A DNA stretch of 41,208 nucleotides from assembly GCF_000161455.1 (NCBI RefSeq), contig NZ_CM000745.1, positions 4,033,823 through 4,075,030 on the forward strand, given 5' to 3'. The notes under the pieces were generated by a model. The model did not search any database and had not been told where the DNA came from. It saw only the letters and a program-made list of their open reading frames with translations. Position 1 is the first letter of the stretch; each line of letters begins with the position of its first letter. The position numbers and the translations under genes were made by a program. This DNA comes from Bacillus pseudomycoides DSM 12442 (lineage in GTDB: Bacteria; Bacillota; Bacilli; Bacillales; Bacillaceae_G). Shown here piece after piece: positions 1 through 9,004 of this stretch.

Positions 1-788
1 CCATGATGTTGATGCTGGCCATGGTGTTGATGCTGACCATGGTGTTGATGCTGACCATGGTGTTGATGCTGACCATGGTGTTGATGCTGACCATGGTGTT
101 GATGCTGACCATGGTGTTGTGTTTGATATAAAACAGCCTGTGGATGAATTTGATGGTGACCATGATGATGTACTTGTTGCTGATGATGGCCGTGTTGCTG
201 GTGGTGACCATGTTGCTGGTGACCGTGATGTTGGTGGTGACCGTGATGTTGGTGGTGACCGTGATGGACGTGATGACCGTGATGGACGTGATGACCGTGA
301 TGGACGTGATGACCGTGATGGACGTGATGACCATGAATCATTTGTGGACCTACTCCTCCTACTAGAATAGGAGCAACACCACCAAATCCTGGTTGCGGAC
401 CAACTGATGCAGGGAAGCCAGATTGTGCCCCGCCTACAAATGTTGGAAATGTAGTTGGTGCCCCTACAGGAACTCCACCTTGCGCTCCTCCTACAAATGC
501 CGGAAATGTAGTTGGCGCTCCTACAGGAACTCCACCTTGCGCTCCTCCTACAAATGCCGGAAATGTAGTTGGTACTCCTATAGGAACTCCACCCTGCGCT
601 CCTCCCACGAATGTTGGCATTCCGGTTTGCGCTCCAGCTACAGATGTAGGAACTCCTTCTGATGATCCGCCCATCCATGTTGGGTTCCCGCCATATCCTT
701 GTTGTCCAGCTCCTCCCATTAGCATTTGTGCATAGCCATCCTGACCTATCATAAAGCCGTGCGATGCGTTATTATCCATCCCTTTCAT
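1..788 (-). CDS. Histidine-rich tandem-repeat protein (spore-type; C-terminus outside window)
   Basis: At least 262 residues are encoded; the gene runs off the left edge, so the C-terminus is missing. Start ATG at 788 has a GAGGTG ribosome-binding site 6 nt upstream. Three zones are visible: a Gly-rich N-terminus; three-plus copies of a 19-residue unit (57-bp DNA repeat, about 420-610) containing GGAQGGVPVGAPTTFPAFV; and a His/Gln/Gly-rich tail with HGHHVH units (18-bp repeats, about 230-335) followed by HGQHQH units (18-bp repeats, 1-117). No catalytic domain or membrane segment is seen. The composition fits the VrrB/VrrC-type His/Gln-rich variable-number-repeat proteins of the B. cereus group or a spore surface protein; that assignment is inference from composition. 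A SigK-like promoter sits upstream. Confidence 0.8.
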   Translation of the reverse strand, partial: MKGMDNNASHGFMIGQDGYAQMLMGGAGQQGYGGNPTWMGGSSEGVPTSVAGAQTGMPTFVGGAQGGVPIGVPTTFPAFVGGAQGGVPVGAPTTFPAFVGGAQGGVPVGAPTTFPTFVGGAQSGFPASVGPQPGFGGVAPILVGGVGPQMIHGHHVHHGHHVHHGHHVHHGHHVHHGHHQHHGHHQHHGHQQHGHHQQHGHHQQQVHHHGHHQIHPQAVLYQTQHHGQHQHHGQHQHHGQHQHHGQHQHHGQHQHHGQHQHH

Positions 789-826
789 TTCTTTCACCTC
801 TTTCTCTCAATTTAACCTGCCTTTGT

Positions 827-853
827 TATCATATTTCTCATACAAGAATAGGT
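827..853 (-). promoter_or_regulatory. SigK-like promoter for the His-rich protein gene
   Basis: Read on the minus strand, AC (853-852) is followed by 16 nt and then AATATGATA (835-827). This is close to the SigK pattern AC-N16-CATAnnnTA, with C to A at the first base of the -10. It would place the gene in the late mother cell. Short motif, so weak evidence alone. Confidence 0.3.
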
Positions 854-898
854 GTTTGTCTATAAGGGAATTCCACTCATTTTTCAGTTGTCTAAAAA

Positions 899-930
899 AA
901 AGAGCAGCCCTCTCATAAGGACTGCTCTTT
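899..930 (-). terminator. Intrinsic terminator of leuS
   Basis: Stem AAAGAGCAG...CTGCTCTTT followed on the minus strand by a T run, just downstream of the leuS stop. Confidence 0.85.
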
Positions 931-934
931 CCTA

Positions 935-3343
935 TTAATTTGCAACGATATTAACAAGTTTTCCAGGAACAACAATTACTTTACGAACTGTTTTCCCTTC
1001 AATTTGTTCTTTCACTACTTCGATAGCAAGTTGTTCCATTTCTTCTTTTGATGCGTCTTTTTTCGTTTTCAGTTTCGCACGAACTTTACCCATAACTTGA
1101 ACAACGATTTCAACTTCATCTTCTACAAGTTTAGACTCATCAAATGTTGGCCAGCTTGCATATGTGATTGTTTCACTGTGTCCAAGCTTGCTCCAAAGTT
1201 CTTCCGCAGCGTGCGGTGCAACTGGTGCAATCATTTTCACGAAACCTTCTACATATTCTTTCGGAAGTACTTCTGTTTTATATGCATCGTTAATGAACAT
1301 CATCATTTGAGAAATTGCAGTGTTAAAGCGAAGCTCTGCATAGTCTTCTGTAACTTTCTTCACTGTTTGATGGTATGCTTTCTCAAGTTCTTGATTAGAG
1401 GCATCTGTGATTTTCTCACTTAGTTCACCATTATCTTGAACAAATAGACGCCATACACGATCTAAGAAACGACGAGCTCCGTCAAGACCATTTTCAGACC
1501 AAGCAATTGAAGCATCTAATGGTCCCATGAACATTTCGTAAAGACGAAGTGTATCTGCACCATGGCTTGCTACGATATCATCAGGGTTTACAACATTCCC
1601 TTTTGATTTACTCATTTTCTCGTTATTTTCACCTAGAATCATACCTTGGTTAAATAATTGTTGGAATGGCTCTTTCGTTGGAACCACACCGATATCATAT
1701 AATACTTTATGCCAGAAACGAGCATATAGTAAGTGAAGTACAGCGTGCTCTGCACCGCCGATATAAATATCAACTGGAAGCCATTGTTTTACTTTTTCAG
1801 GATCTACAAGTGCTTCGCTGTTGTTTGGGTCGATGTAACGTAGGTAGTACCAGCAGCTACCAGCCCATTGCGGCATTGTATTTGTTTCACGACGACCTTT
1901 TTTACCAGTCTCAGGATCGACAACATTTACCCACTCTTCGATGTTTGCAAGTGGTGATTCACCTGTACCAGATGGACGAATGTTTTCTGTTTTTGGAAGA
2001 ACTAATGGTAATTCTTCTTCTTTCACAGCTGTCATTGTGCCATCTTCCCAATGGATAACTGGAATTGGCTCACCCCAGTAACGTTGACGACTGAATAACC
2101 AGTCACGAAGACGGTATGTTACTTTTTGATTTCCTGCACTTGTTACTTCAAGCCATTCAATCATTTTTGCAATTGCTTCTTCTTTATTTAGACCATCAAG
2201 AAATGCTGAGTTTACGTGTGGACCATCACCTGTATATACTTCTTTCGTGATGTCTCCGCCTTTTACAACTTCTTTCATTGGAAGGCTAAATACTTGTGCA
2301 AACTCATAATCACGCTCATCGTGGGCTGGAACTGCCATTACAGCACCTGTTCCGTAAGTTGCAAGTACATAGTCAGCAATCCATATTGGTAATTTCTCAC
2401 CGTTTACTGGGTTAATTGCATAAGCACCAGTAAATACGCCTGTTTTTTCTTTCGCAAGTTCTGTACGCTCTAAATCACTTTTCGCTTTTACAGAATCAAT
2501 GTACGCTTCTACTGCTTCTTTTTGATCCGCAGTTGTAATTTCCGCAACAAGCGCATGCTCTGGAGCAAGTACACAGTAAGTTGCACCAAATAGTGTATCA
2601 GGACGCGTTGTGAAGACTGTAAACTTCTCATCTGTACCATCGATGTTAAAGTGTACTTCTGCACCTTCAGAACGACCGATCCAGTTACGTTGCATATCTT
2701 TTAAGCTTTCCGGCCAATCAAGATCATCTAAATCTTCAAGCAGACGATCTGCATATGCAGTGATTTTTAACATCCATTGTTTCATCGGACGACGCTCAAC
2801 AGGATGTCCACCGCGCTCACTCTTACCGTCGATAACTTCTTCGTTCGCAAGTACTGTACCAAGTGCTGGGCACCAGTTTACAGGTATTTCATCTACGTAA
2901 GCTAATCCTTTTTCAAATAGCTGTAAGAAGATCCATTGTGTCCATTTGTAGTAGTTTGGATCTGTTGTATTTACTTCACGGTCCCAATCATAAGAGAAGC
3001 CAAGTGCTTTAATTTGGTTACGGAACGTGTTGATGTTTTTCTCTGTAAATTCTGCTGGGCTATTTCCAGTATCAAGTGCATATTGCTCTGCTGGAAGACC
3101 GAATGCATCCCATCCCATTGGATGAAGAACGTTATATCCTTGCATACGTTTCATACGAGATAAAATATCCGTTGCTGTATATCCTTCTGGATGTCCTACG
3201 TGTAGCCCAGCTCCTGATGGATATGGGAACATATCTAGTGCATAAAATTTTGGTTTTTCTGTCTCATCTGGCGTGCGGAATGTTTTATTCTCTTCCCAAT
3301 ACGCTTGCCACTTCTTCTCAATTTCTTGATGATTAAAGCTCAT
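935..3343 (-). CDS. leuS: Leucyl-tRNA synthetase
   Basis: Class I aminoacyl-tRNA synthetase that charges tRNA-Leu with leucine in the cytoplasm. The 802-residue product has the usual bacterial length. Visible motifs: HIGH-type HVGH at residues 48-51, KMSKS at 576-580, the CP1 editing domain between them (TTRPDTLFGATY, then MAVPAHDERD), and the C-terminal anticodon-binding region ending in VVPGKLVNIVAN. Start chosen at 3343 (MSFNHQEIEKKW): GGAGG lies 7 nt upstream, and an ATG six codons further up overlaps that ribosome-binding site. Expression is controlled by the T-box leader directly upstream; a terminator follows the stop. Monocistronic. Confidence 0.98.
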   Translation of the reverse strand: MSFNHQEIEKKWQAYWEENKTFRTPDETEKPKFYALDMFPYPSGAGLHVGHPEGYTATDILSRMKRMQGYNVLHPMGWDAFGLPAEQYALDTGNSPAEFTEKNINTFRNQIKALGFSYDWDREVNTTDPNYYKWTQWIFLQLFEKGLAYVDEIPVNWCPALGTVLANEEVIDGKSERGGHPVERRPMKQWMLKITAYADRLLEDLDDLDWPESLKDMQRNWIGRSEGAEVHFNIDGTDEKFTVFTTRPDTLFGATYCVLAPEHALVAEITTADQKEAVEAYIDSVKAKSDLERTELAKEKTGVFTGAYAINPVNGEKLPIWIADYVLATYGTGAVMAVPAHDERDYEFAQVFSLPMKEVVKGGDITKEVYTGDGPHVNSAFLDGLNKEEAIAKMIEWLEVTSAGNQKVTYRLRDWLFSRQRYWGEPIPVIHWEDGTMTAVKEEELPLVLPKTENIRPSGTGESPLANIEEWVNVVDPETGKKGRRETNTMPQWAGSCWYYLRYIDPNNSEALVDPEKVKQWLPVDIYIGGAEHAVLHLLYARFWHKVLYDIGVVPTKEPFQQLFNQGMILGENNEKMSKSKGNVVNPDDIVASHGADTLRLYEMFMGPLDASIAWSENGLDGARRFLDRVWRLFVQDNGELSEKITDASNQELEKAYHQTVKKVTEDYAELRFNTAISQMMMFINDAYKTEVLPKEYVEGFVKMIAPVAPHAAEELWSKLGHSETITYASWPTFDESKLVEDEVEIVVQVMGKVRAKLKTKKDASKEEMEQLAIEVVKEQIEGKTVRKVIVVPGKLVNIVAN

Positions 3344-3390
3344 GAGATATCCTCCATTCAAATTGTATTTATTTTCACCGCCTAAAATAC

Positions 3391-3700
3391 AAAAAACCTC
3401 TCATCCCTAGAAAGGGACGAGAGGTTATAGATTCCCGCGGTACCACCCTAAATTAATGTAATAAAGGATGTTCAAAACGTTCGGTAAAGATAGCTGTCGC
3501 ATTTCTTTATCTTCCTTTTGAACAAGCACTAATATATACATTCGCTTAGATCCGTAACGTGGATAGACGGCAATTGCTACTTTGGTTCACAACTGCAACT
3601 CAAAGGCGAGTTCATAACGAAACGTGGATTGACTTGCACCAACCGTCAACTCTCTAAACCAGCTTCTATTACTACTACTCCTTCTCACTGTTATTACAAG
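3391..3700 (-). promoter_or_regulatory. T-box riboswitch (leucine) upstream of leuS
   Basis: On the minus strand the canonical T-box sequence AGGGTGGTACCGCGGGAATC occupies 3449-3430 and is followed by a terminator hairpin (AACCTCTCGTCCC / GGGATGAGAGGTT, T run, 3426-3391). Upstream are a long stem region and a candidate specifier GAA-CTC-G, with CTC at 3610-3608, a leucine codon matching the downstream gene. Uncharged tRNA-Leu would pair with specifier and T-box bulge to form the antiterminator. The 5' limit is approximate. This fills the whole leuS-yttB gap. Confidence 0.93.
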
Positions 3701-3749
3701 TATGAGTTAATTTAAATATATTCTAAAACATGTTACATGTTCCGTCAAA

Positions 3750-4943
3750 CTAAACTGCAATTTTTTCTTCTACTGTTTCTTCCACTTTCACTCGTTTATC
3801 ATAAATGCTTGTTGCGATAAGCGCTACTACAAGCATTACCATGATTGCTATAAACAATACTTCCATATTGTATAAGTCAACAATTGCTCCGCCAACAACT
3901 GGGCCAAACATTTTCCCAACAGTCGCTGCGCTATTTACAACACCTTGATAAAAACCGAGCTTATCATTTGGTGCAAGGATATTCGCAATCGTTGGAACAG
4001 CTGGCCAAACAAATAATTCACCAATTGTTAATGTCACCATCGCGACAAGGAACATGGTAAATTGCTGTGCTTGACTAAGTACAATAAATGACACTGCAAA
4101 AATGCCGATTCCGATCATAATTTGTTGTTTCAAAGAACGCTTCATCGCACGAATAATCGTACTTACTAATGGCTGCGCACAAACAATCATCGCCCCGTTT
4201 ATCGTCCATAACAGGCTGTAATGACGAAGGCTAATATTTAATTCCTGCATATGTGTCGCAATCGCACCTTGCCATTGTACATATGTAACCCAGCATAAAG
4301 CATATGCTACACATACGATAAGAAGTGCCTTGAATCCTGGTGTAAGTGACCAACCTTTTTTCTTTCCTTCTTTTACTTCTACACTCTTATCTTTCTGATC
4401 TTCCATACCACGGAATCCGATAAAGGCAATTAAGAAGAAAATAAAGTATAAAATAAAGTTCGCTAAGAAAATATAATCAAAACGATAAGAAGCAACTAAA
4501 CCACCGCACGCTGTACCAACAGCGATTCCAACGTTTTGTCCAACATACATCGCATTAAATGCTCTCCGTCCGCCTTCTGGCCAAACCGTACCAACCATCG
4601 CATACATCGATGGAAAGACCATACCAGAACCGAATCCAATTAACGCAAGCCACACAATATATAATGGCCAACCATGGAAGAATACAAGACCTAAAATCGC
4701 TAATAGTGTAATCACAATTCCTACTAAAATCGACTTATATCCGCCCCATTTATCAAATAAAACACCGCCGAGTAAGTTACCAATTACTCCTGTTAACGAG
4801 TTAATCATTAATACCATTCCGGCCACAGATAACGATTTTCCTAAATGATCATGTAAATAAATTGTATTAAATGGCCATAAAAAAGAAGCACCTGTGACAT
4901 TAATAATCATCCCAGCTACTAATAGCCATACTTTCCTTGGCAT
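3750..4943 (-). CDS. yttB: MFS transporter, YttB-like
   Basis: Twelve-helix major facilitator superfamily membrane protein of 397 residues. The loop between helices 2 and 3 holds a motif-A-like GGVLFDKWGGYKS. The N-terminus starts directly in a hydrophobic helix (VWLLVAGMIINVTG), and the C-terminus is charged and cytoplasmic. Start ATG at 4943 has GGAGGGG 5 nt upstream. Its position beside leuS matches B. subtilis yttB. The substrate is unknown; the family includes multidrug and small-molecule exporters, so a drug-efflux role would be inference. Likely transcribed alone. Confidence 0.85.
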   Translation of the reverse strand: MPRKVWLLVAGMIINVTGASFLWPFNTIYLHDHLGKSLSVAGMVLMINSLTGVIGNLLGGVLFDKWGGYKSILVGIVITLLAILGLVFFHGWPLYIVWLALIGFGSGMVFPSMYAMVGTVWPEGGRRAFNAMYVGQNVGIAVGTACGGLVASYRFDYIFLANFILYFIFFLIAFIGFRGMEDQKDKSVEVKEGKKKGWSLTPGFKALLIVCVAYALCWVTYVQWQGAIATHMQELNISLRHYSLLWTINGAMIVCAQPLVSTIIRAMKRSLKQQIMIGIGIFAVSFIVLSQAQQFTMFLVAMVTLTIGELFVWPAVPTIANILAPNDKLGFYQGVVNSAATVGKMFGPVVGGAIVDLYNMEVLFIAIMVMLVVALIATSIYDKRVKVEETVEEKIAV

Positions 4944-5068
4944 AGTTTCCCCTCCTATTCTGTTTTTTTCGTTCTATACATAACAGTAAAATTGTAGTCG
5001 TTTTTAAATAGGAAGGCAACTGATTAATAGTTGATGAAATTCAGATAATGATATTTAAATGAAAAAGA

Positions 5069-5101
5069 AAAAATACCGAGCACCCTCTACTCGGTATTTT
5101 C
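5069..5101 (-). terminator. Terminator of the BceAB-like operon
   Basis: Stem AAAATACCGAG / CTCGGTATTTT with an 11-nt loop and a T-rich tail on the minus strand, 7 bp after the permease stop codon. Confidence 0.85.
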
Positions 5102-5107
5102 TAACTC

Positions 5108-6961
5108 TTAGTCCTCTTTCGGAAGAACAATTCCTTTATACAATTGAACTGTAATGAAGTAGTAAATTGTGTAAATGACCACGAAAATTACAATTGGTAA
5201 CCAAATACGGAAATACGGGTCAATTAAGATAAATCCGAAAATATTCATACCAACTAACACGTGAGCAATACCGACAATCGCTGGGAATAAGAATACTAAG
5301 AATAATTCTTTATAGATAGACTTCGTTAATAATTCACGGCGAACACCGATTTTACGAAGCATTTGGTAACGTGTGATATCGCTTGATGCACCCGATAGAA
5401 TTTTAAACATTAAACAACTTGCCATCATTGCTAAGAAAGCAATTCCTAGGAAGAGCCCCATAAATACTGTTCCACTAGCGATGCCGTAAAATCCAGTATA
5501 AAACTGGTTCTTACTTTGCAAGGAATTTTCTTTTACATTTTTATATTTAACTAGCTGCAACTCGTCAATTTTTTTCCACTCTTTTTTATATGTTAAGAAA
5601 TCATCTACTTTTCCAAGTAATGCAACGCCCTCTTTACCTTGCAAACCATCATACATTTTTTGGTCTACAATTTTAATTGTTTGATTAGGGGATACATAAA
5701 TTGGATGAATCGTGCTTAATGCCTGATCCCACTCCTTTGGAATCACATTATCAGATTTTTCTTGACCGGAACTCGAAATCGCACCTACTGGCAGTTCTTC
5801 AGAAACTCGTTTTACTTTACCAATATCTTTCATTCCTTTAAAATCTTTTAAATCTTGTATTAAAGGACGATTTTTCTCTAAATCTTCTTTTAAATAATAG
5901 ACATATTTATCGTCTGTTTTGTAACGATATTCACTTTTCTCTTTAAATGTAATACCATCTAAAATTTTCTTCTCTTCGGCTGTTGGATTATGAATCGCAA
6001 CATCATAAATTGCCAAACCATCGACAGTAAGCATAACGTTATTTTTGAACGCCATACCGCCTGAAATCGCACCCGCTCCAAGCGCCACTAACATCGCTAC
6101 TGTAGCTAGTACTTTTGTTAAGCTATTGATGCGGAAATTTAACTGTGCAAATGTAAAAGCATTAAGTCCTTTTTCAGTACGCTTTTTATTACTCTTTAGC
6201 TTTTTAATAATAAGCGGAAGGAATGTTCCAAATAACATGTAAGTTCCAGACGTTACAGTGATTAATGCAATAATAACCCCCATTTGCGCCAACTTACCCA
6301 TGTAAATCATAGAAGCATAGCCGATTGCTAATAGAATAATTCCAACGAATGCAGCTATAACAGTCTTTACTCCTGCTTTAGAAACACGATCCGTTTTAGA
6401 ATCAGCATGAACCAGTTGTAGAACCGTAATACGTGATAATTTGATACTATTCATAATTGCTGATAAAACAAATAGTACTAAGAAGAAAATACATGTAACA
6501 AGCATAGATGGAGCATAAAATGCATGATAGCCACCTGCAGTAAATTCAAGCTGTTGCATAAGTAGTTTACCAATTCCTTGCGCGAGCCCTACACCGACTG
6601 CAATACCAACTACAAGAGATGCTGCTCCTAATACAATTGTTTCAATAAACATAAGCAGTGTCACCTTATGCTTTTTGGCTCCTAACATCATATACATACC
6701 AAATTCTTTTTGACGAAGTGATAGCAAGAAAGAATTAGCATATAAAATATAGAAGAATGTAATGATAGCTAATAGTACCGCTCCAGCATGGAAGACGAAT
6801 TGAATACTACTGATTACAGAATTCGCCTCAATAAACGCTTTATTCAATGCTAACGTTTGGAACATGTAAAAGATCGAAATTGACATTACAAGACCAACAA
6901 GTAAGACAATGTAATCTTTCAGCTTGCTTTTCAGTCCTGACATAGAAAGCTTAAATAACAT
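5108..6961 (-). CDS. BceB-like ABC transporter permease (FtsX family)
   Basis: Membrane permease of 617 residues, the size of BceB-type antimicrobial-peptide transporters (about 620-660). About ten helices: one near residues 18-37, an FtsX domain with three more up to about 180, further pairs around 200-300, a large extracellular region (about 305-490) and a C-terminal helix group. The big extracellular loop is the hallmark of BceB/YxdM/YvcS proteins, which detect and remove peptide antibiotics such as bacitracin. Start ATG at 6961 has AGGAGG upstream. The ATPase gene ends 16 bp before it, so the two form an operon. No two-component system lies beside it, unlike in B. subtilis. Peptide specificity cannot be read from sequence. 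Confidence 0.88.
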   Translation of the reverse strand: MLFKLSMSGLKSKLKDYIVLLVGLVMSISIFYMFQTLALNKAFIEANSVISSIQFVFHAGAVLLAIITFFYILYANSFLLSLRQKEFGMYMMLGAKKHKVTLLMFIETIVLGAASLVVGIAVGVGLAQGIGKLLMQQLEFTAGGYHAFYAPSMLVTCIFFLVLFVLSAIMNSIKLSRITVLQLVHADSKTDRVSKAGVKTVIAAFVGIILLAIGYASMIYMGKLAQMGVIIALITVTSGTYMLFGTFLPLIIKKLKSNKKRTEKGLNAFTFAQLNFRINSLTKVLATVAMLVALGAGAISGGMAFKNNVMLTVDGLAIYDVAIHNPTAEEKKILDGITFKEKSEYRYKTDDKYVYYLKEDLEKNRPLIQDLKDFKGMKDIGKVKRVSEELPVGAISSSGQEKSDNVIPKEWDQALSTIHPIYVSPNQTIKIVDQKMYDGLQGKEGVALLGKVDDFLTYKKEWKKIDELQLVKYKNVKENSLQSKNQFYTGFYGIASGTVFMGLFLGIAFLAMMASCLMFKILSGASSDITRYQMLRKIGVRRELLTKSIYKELFLVFLFPAIVGIAHVLVGMNIFGFILIDPYFRIWLPIVIFVVIYTIYYFITVQLYKGIVLPKED

Positions 6962-6977
6962 GTCTGAACCTCCTTTC

Positions 6978-7739
6978 TTATGCTTTTTGTGTGCCTAAGT
7001 CTGCAAGCACATCTAAAATTTCTTTATAGAACGCTTCGCGCGTACCACCGCGGTGAATTTCTTTGTATAACTCGCCGTCTTGAATGAATAAAATACGCTG
7101 ACAGTAACTTGCGCTATATGGATCGTGGGTAACCATCATAATCGATACACCTTGTTCTTCATTTAAGTTTGTCATTGCATCTAAAAGACTCGTTGCATTT
7201 TTAGAATCAAGCGCTCCTGTTGGCTCGTCTCCTAAAATGATCGCTGGCTCATGTACAAGCGCACGCGCTGCTGCTGAACGCTGTTTTTGTCCACCAGATA
7301 CTTCAGATGGGTACTTTTGAAGTATTTCTGAAATTCCTAACATTTCAGCTACCTTTTCTACTTTCGGTCCAATTTTACGTGATGGAACGCCTTGCAAAGA
7401 AAGTGGCAGAGCAATATTTTCATAGATTGATAAGTTTTCTAATAAGTTAAAGTCTTGGAAGATGAATCCTAACTTTTGTGAGCGGAAATCAGATAGTTCT
7501 CCTTGCTTCATTTTTGTAATATCTGTACCTGCAATTTCAACAACGCCGCCCGTTGCTTTATCCAATGTTGAAATTACATTTAATAACGTTGTTTTCCCTG
7601 AACCAGATGGCCCCATAATTCCAACAAATTCACCCTCTTGAATAGAGAATGATACACCTTTTAAGGCATGTGATTGGCTCTCGCCTTTTTTACCGTATAC
7701 TTTTTGGACGTTTTTTACGTCTACAACTGGTTTGCTCAT
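6978..7739 (-). CDS. BceA-like ABC transporter ATP-binding protein
   Basis: ATPase of 253 residues with Walker A GPSGSGKTT at residues 43-51, signature VSGGQKQR, Walker B AIILGDEP and an H-loop MMVTHDP. It belongs to the LolD/MacB/BceA branch that partners FtsX-type permeases. Start chosen at 7739 (MSKPVVDVKN): GGAGG lies 7 nt upstream; a longer reading to 7796 has no ribosome-binding site. First gene of a two-gene operon with the permease. A TTACA-N4-TGTAA inverted repeat about 85 bp upstream is a candidate response-regulator site, suggesting induction by an unlinked BceRS-type system. Confidence 0.92.
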   Translation of the reverse strand: MSKPVVDVKNVQKVYGKKGESQSHALKGVSFSIQEGEFVGIMGPSGSGKTTLLNVISTLDKATGGVVEIAGTDITKMKQGELSDFRSQKLGFIFQDFNLLENLSIYENIALPLSLQGVPSRKIGPKVEKVAEMLGISEILQKYPSEVSGGQKQRSAAARALVHEPAIILGDEPTGALDSKNATSLLDAMTNLNEEQGVSIMMVTHDPYSASYCQRILFIQDGELYKEIHRGGTREAFYKEILDVLADLGTQKA

Positions 7740-7823
7740 CCTATATCCTCCTACAATTGTTTTTCCACTTCCTAGTTTGTACCATTTCTGCATCATCTAC
7801 CATTGTTTAACATTACATTTACC

Positions 7824-7837
7824 TTACACTTTTGTAA
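7824..7837 (-). promoter_or_regulatory. Candidate BceR-type operator
   Basis: Perfect inverted repeat TTACA-CTTT-TGTAA. Inverted repeats of this TNACA-N4-TGTAA kind are described for BceR-like regulators of peptide-antibiotic transporters. It lies 85 bp upstream of the ATPase start. Function is inferred. Confidence 0.4.
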
Positions 7838-8145
7838 TATAAATGCTTATTTTTCATTTTTTTAGAACCATATCAATAGATTCATTCCATTCAGTTTCAT
7901 AGAAAAAATCACATTAAAAACGTGTTACCTTGCTAACATTTACATTCGTAATATACATCGACATTCTTTATTTTCATAGTATTGTTCGTCTATATCCCTT
8001 CCCCTTCACATTTTCCTTATCATGCTTTTTATAAACAAACCAATACATCCAAAAATTTAAATGTCCATCTATTAACATACCATATATTACCACAAATAAC
8101 GATAAAAAATTCGTAATATTCGGCAATTCAGATTATAATGGCGCA

Positions 8146-8176
8146 CAAAAAGCCGAGCCCATGTAAGCTCAGCTTT
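8146..8176 (-). terminator. Terminator of the VOC-family gene
   Basis: On the minus strand AAGCTGAGC pairs with GCTCGGCTT and is followed by TTTT. It starts 14 bp after the stop codon of the gene at 8190. Confidence 0.8.
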
Positions 8177-8189
8177 TCCTTTTATTGTT

Positions 8190-8552
8190 TTAACCTTTTA
8201 AAACGAATTCATTCCCTTCATTATCGTTAAAGATAGAGAATGTACCCCAAGGCATTTTATTTGGCTCTTGTGTAAATTCTACCCCGTTCTTCTTCATTGT
8301 TTCATACGTTTCTGTCATATTTTCTGTTACGAACACGATTGATGCTTTTAGCTCATTTGCATTTGGCATCATTGTTTTGGGATAAATGACTAAGTGCGAA
8401 CGTGTGCCTTTTGGTCCTACTTCAATCCAGCTTGCGTTTGGTCCCATTGGATCGTTACGATATACTTCAAATCCCGCTTTCTCTGTCCAAAATTCAAGTG
8501 CCTGTTGTTGATCATCTACGTAAACTGCTACTGTACCAATATGTGCAATCAT
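8190..8552 (-). CDS. VOC (glyoxalase/bleomycin-resistance fold) family protein
   Basis: Small 120-residue protein with one vicinal-oxygen-chelate module pair: beta-alpha-beta start IAHIGTVAVYVDDQQQALEF, then FWTEKAGFEVYRND, and the C-terminal half ending DNEGNEFVLKG. His4 and a Glu near the C-terminus are in the usual metal-ligand positions. Such proteins act as dimers in dioxygenases, glyoxalases or drug-binding proteins; the substrate here is unknown. Start ATG at 8552 has GGAGGAA upstream. Monocistronic with its own terminator. Confidence 0.85.
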   Translation of the reverse strand: MIAHIGTVAVYVDDQQQALEFWTEKAGFEVYRNDPMGPNASWIEVGPKGTRSHLVIYPKTMMPNANELKASIVFVTENMTETYETMKKNGVEFTQEPNKMPWGTFSIFNDNEGNEFVLKG

Positions 8553-8605
8553 TGTTTATTCCTCCGTTACTCTGCTTACTTGAATCTTAATTATAACGGA
8601 GAGAT

Positions 8606-8782
8606 TCAAAAATACAAAAAGCTGCTCCATTTCTGAAGCAGTTTTTTCTCCAACATTATTTTTTTAAAGGCGTAACTGTCCAATACGTAATCACACGCCA
8701 AATTTATTCGAATGGCCCCATCTTGAAAAACTTCATCTAGATGACACTGAAAATAATTTAGATTGTATAAATTGCAATACAT
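8606..8782 (-). pseudogene. Possible gene remnant (58-codon open frame)
   Basis: An open frame encodes MYCNLYNLNYFQ, then HLDEVFQDGAIRINLACDY and VLDSYAFKKIM, which reads like a folded protein segment rather than random translation. There is no ribosome-binding site before the ATG, the frame continues upstream to a stop near 8827 without a better start, and the last codons run through a terminator hairpin (8617-8650). It could be the remains of a small gene or a chance frame. Not recognised. Confidence 0.25.
8617..8650 (-). terminator. Terminator hairpin downstream of the small gene at 8840
   Basis: Stem CTGCT(T) / (A)AGCAG with AAAAA and TTTTTT flanks, able to act in both directions. It is the first terminator downstream of the minus-strand genes at 9005 and 8840. 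Confidence 0.55.
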
Positions 8783-8839
8783 ACATATAGAGTCTGCATA
8801 TACGTCAGGTTTCCTGTAAAATTAAACAAGCGACCTGGC

Positions 8840-8989
8840 TTACTCTGATTGCTTTGATTTTTGTGGTTGTCCTTTTTTACGATTACGCTGTTTTGCTTGT
8901 ACCACTGGATCGAGTTCATTTGAGAACTCAGCGTTATGTCCATTTTGCGTTTTTTGCTCTGGGTTATTTTGATCTGAGCGCTTTGCCAT
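8840..8989 (-). CDS. Small hydrophilic protein, 49 residues
   Basis: Product begins MAKRSDQNNPEQKTQ and ends KKGQPQKSKQSE: very hydrophilic, rich in Gln, Asn and Lys, with no membrane segment or Cys. Start ATG at 8989 has AAGGAG 7 nt upstream, so it is a well-formed gene. Composition resembles the minor small acid-soluble spore proteins of bacilli, but I do not recognise the family and give no function. It lies 15 bp downstream of the ytzC-like gene on the same strand, so the two may be cotranscribed. Confidence 0.75.
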   Translation of the reverse strand: MAKRSDQNNPEQKTQNGHNAEFSNELDPVVQAKQRNRKKGQPQKSKQSE

Positions 8990-9004
8990 TACATTCACTC
9001 CTTA

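Larger units (their letters stand above)
7740..8189. other. 450-bp intergenic region
   Basis: AT-rich DNA between the BceAB-like operon and the VOC gene, both on the minus strand. It holds the operator candidate at 7824-7837 and the VOC-gene terminator at 8146-8176. Nothing else recognisable and no ORF with a plausible ribosome-binding site. Confidence 0.6.

Noticed and set aside
119..662. Plus-strand open frames in the repeat region
   Set aside because: They are translations of the opposite strand of the histidine-rich gene, with repetitive nonsense such as DDRDGRDD, and have no ribosome-binding site.
8758..8943. 61-codon minus frame overlapping the 49-residue gene
   Set aside because: It is out of frame with the gene at 8840-8989, which has a good ribosome-binding site.
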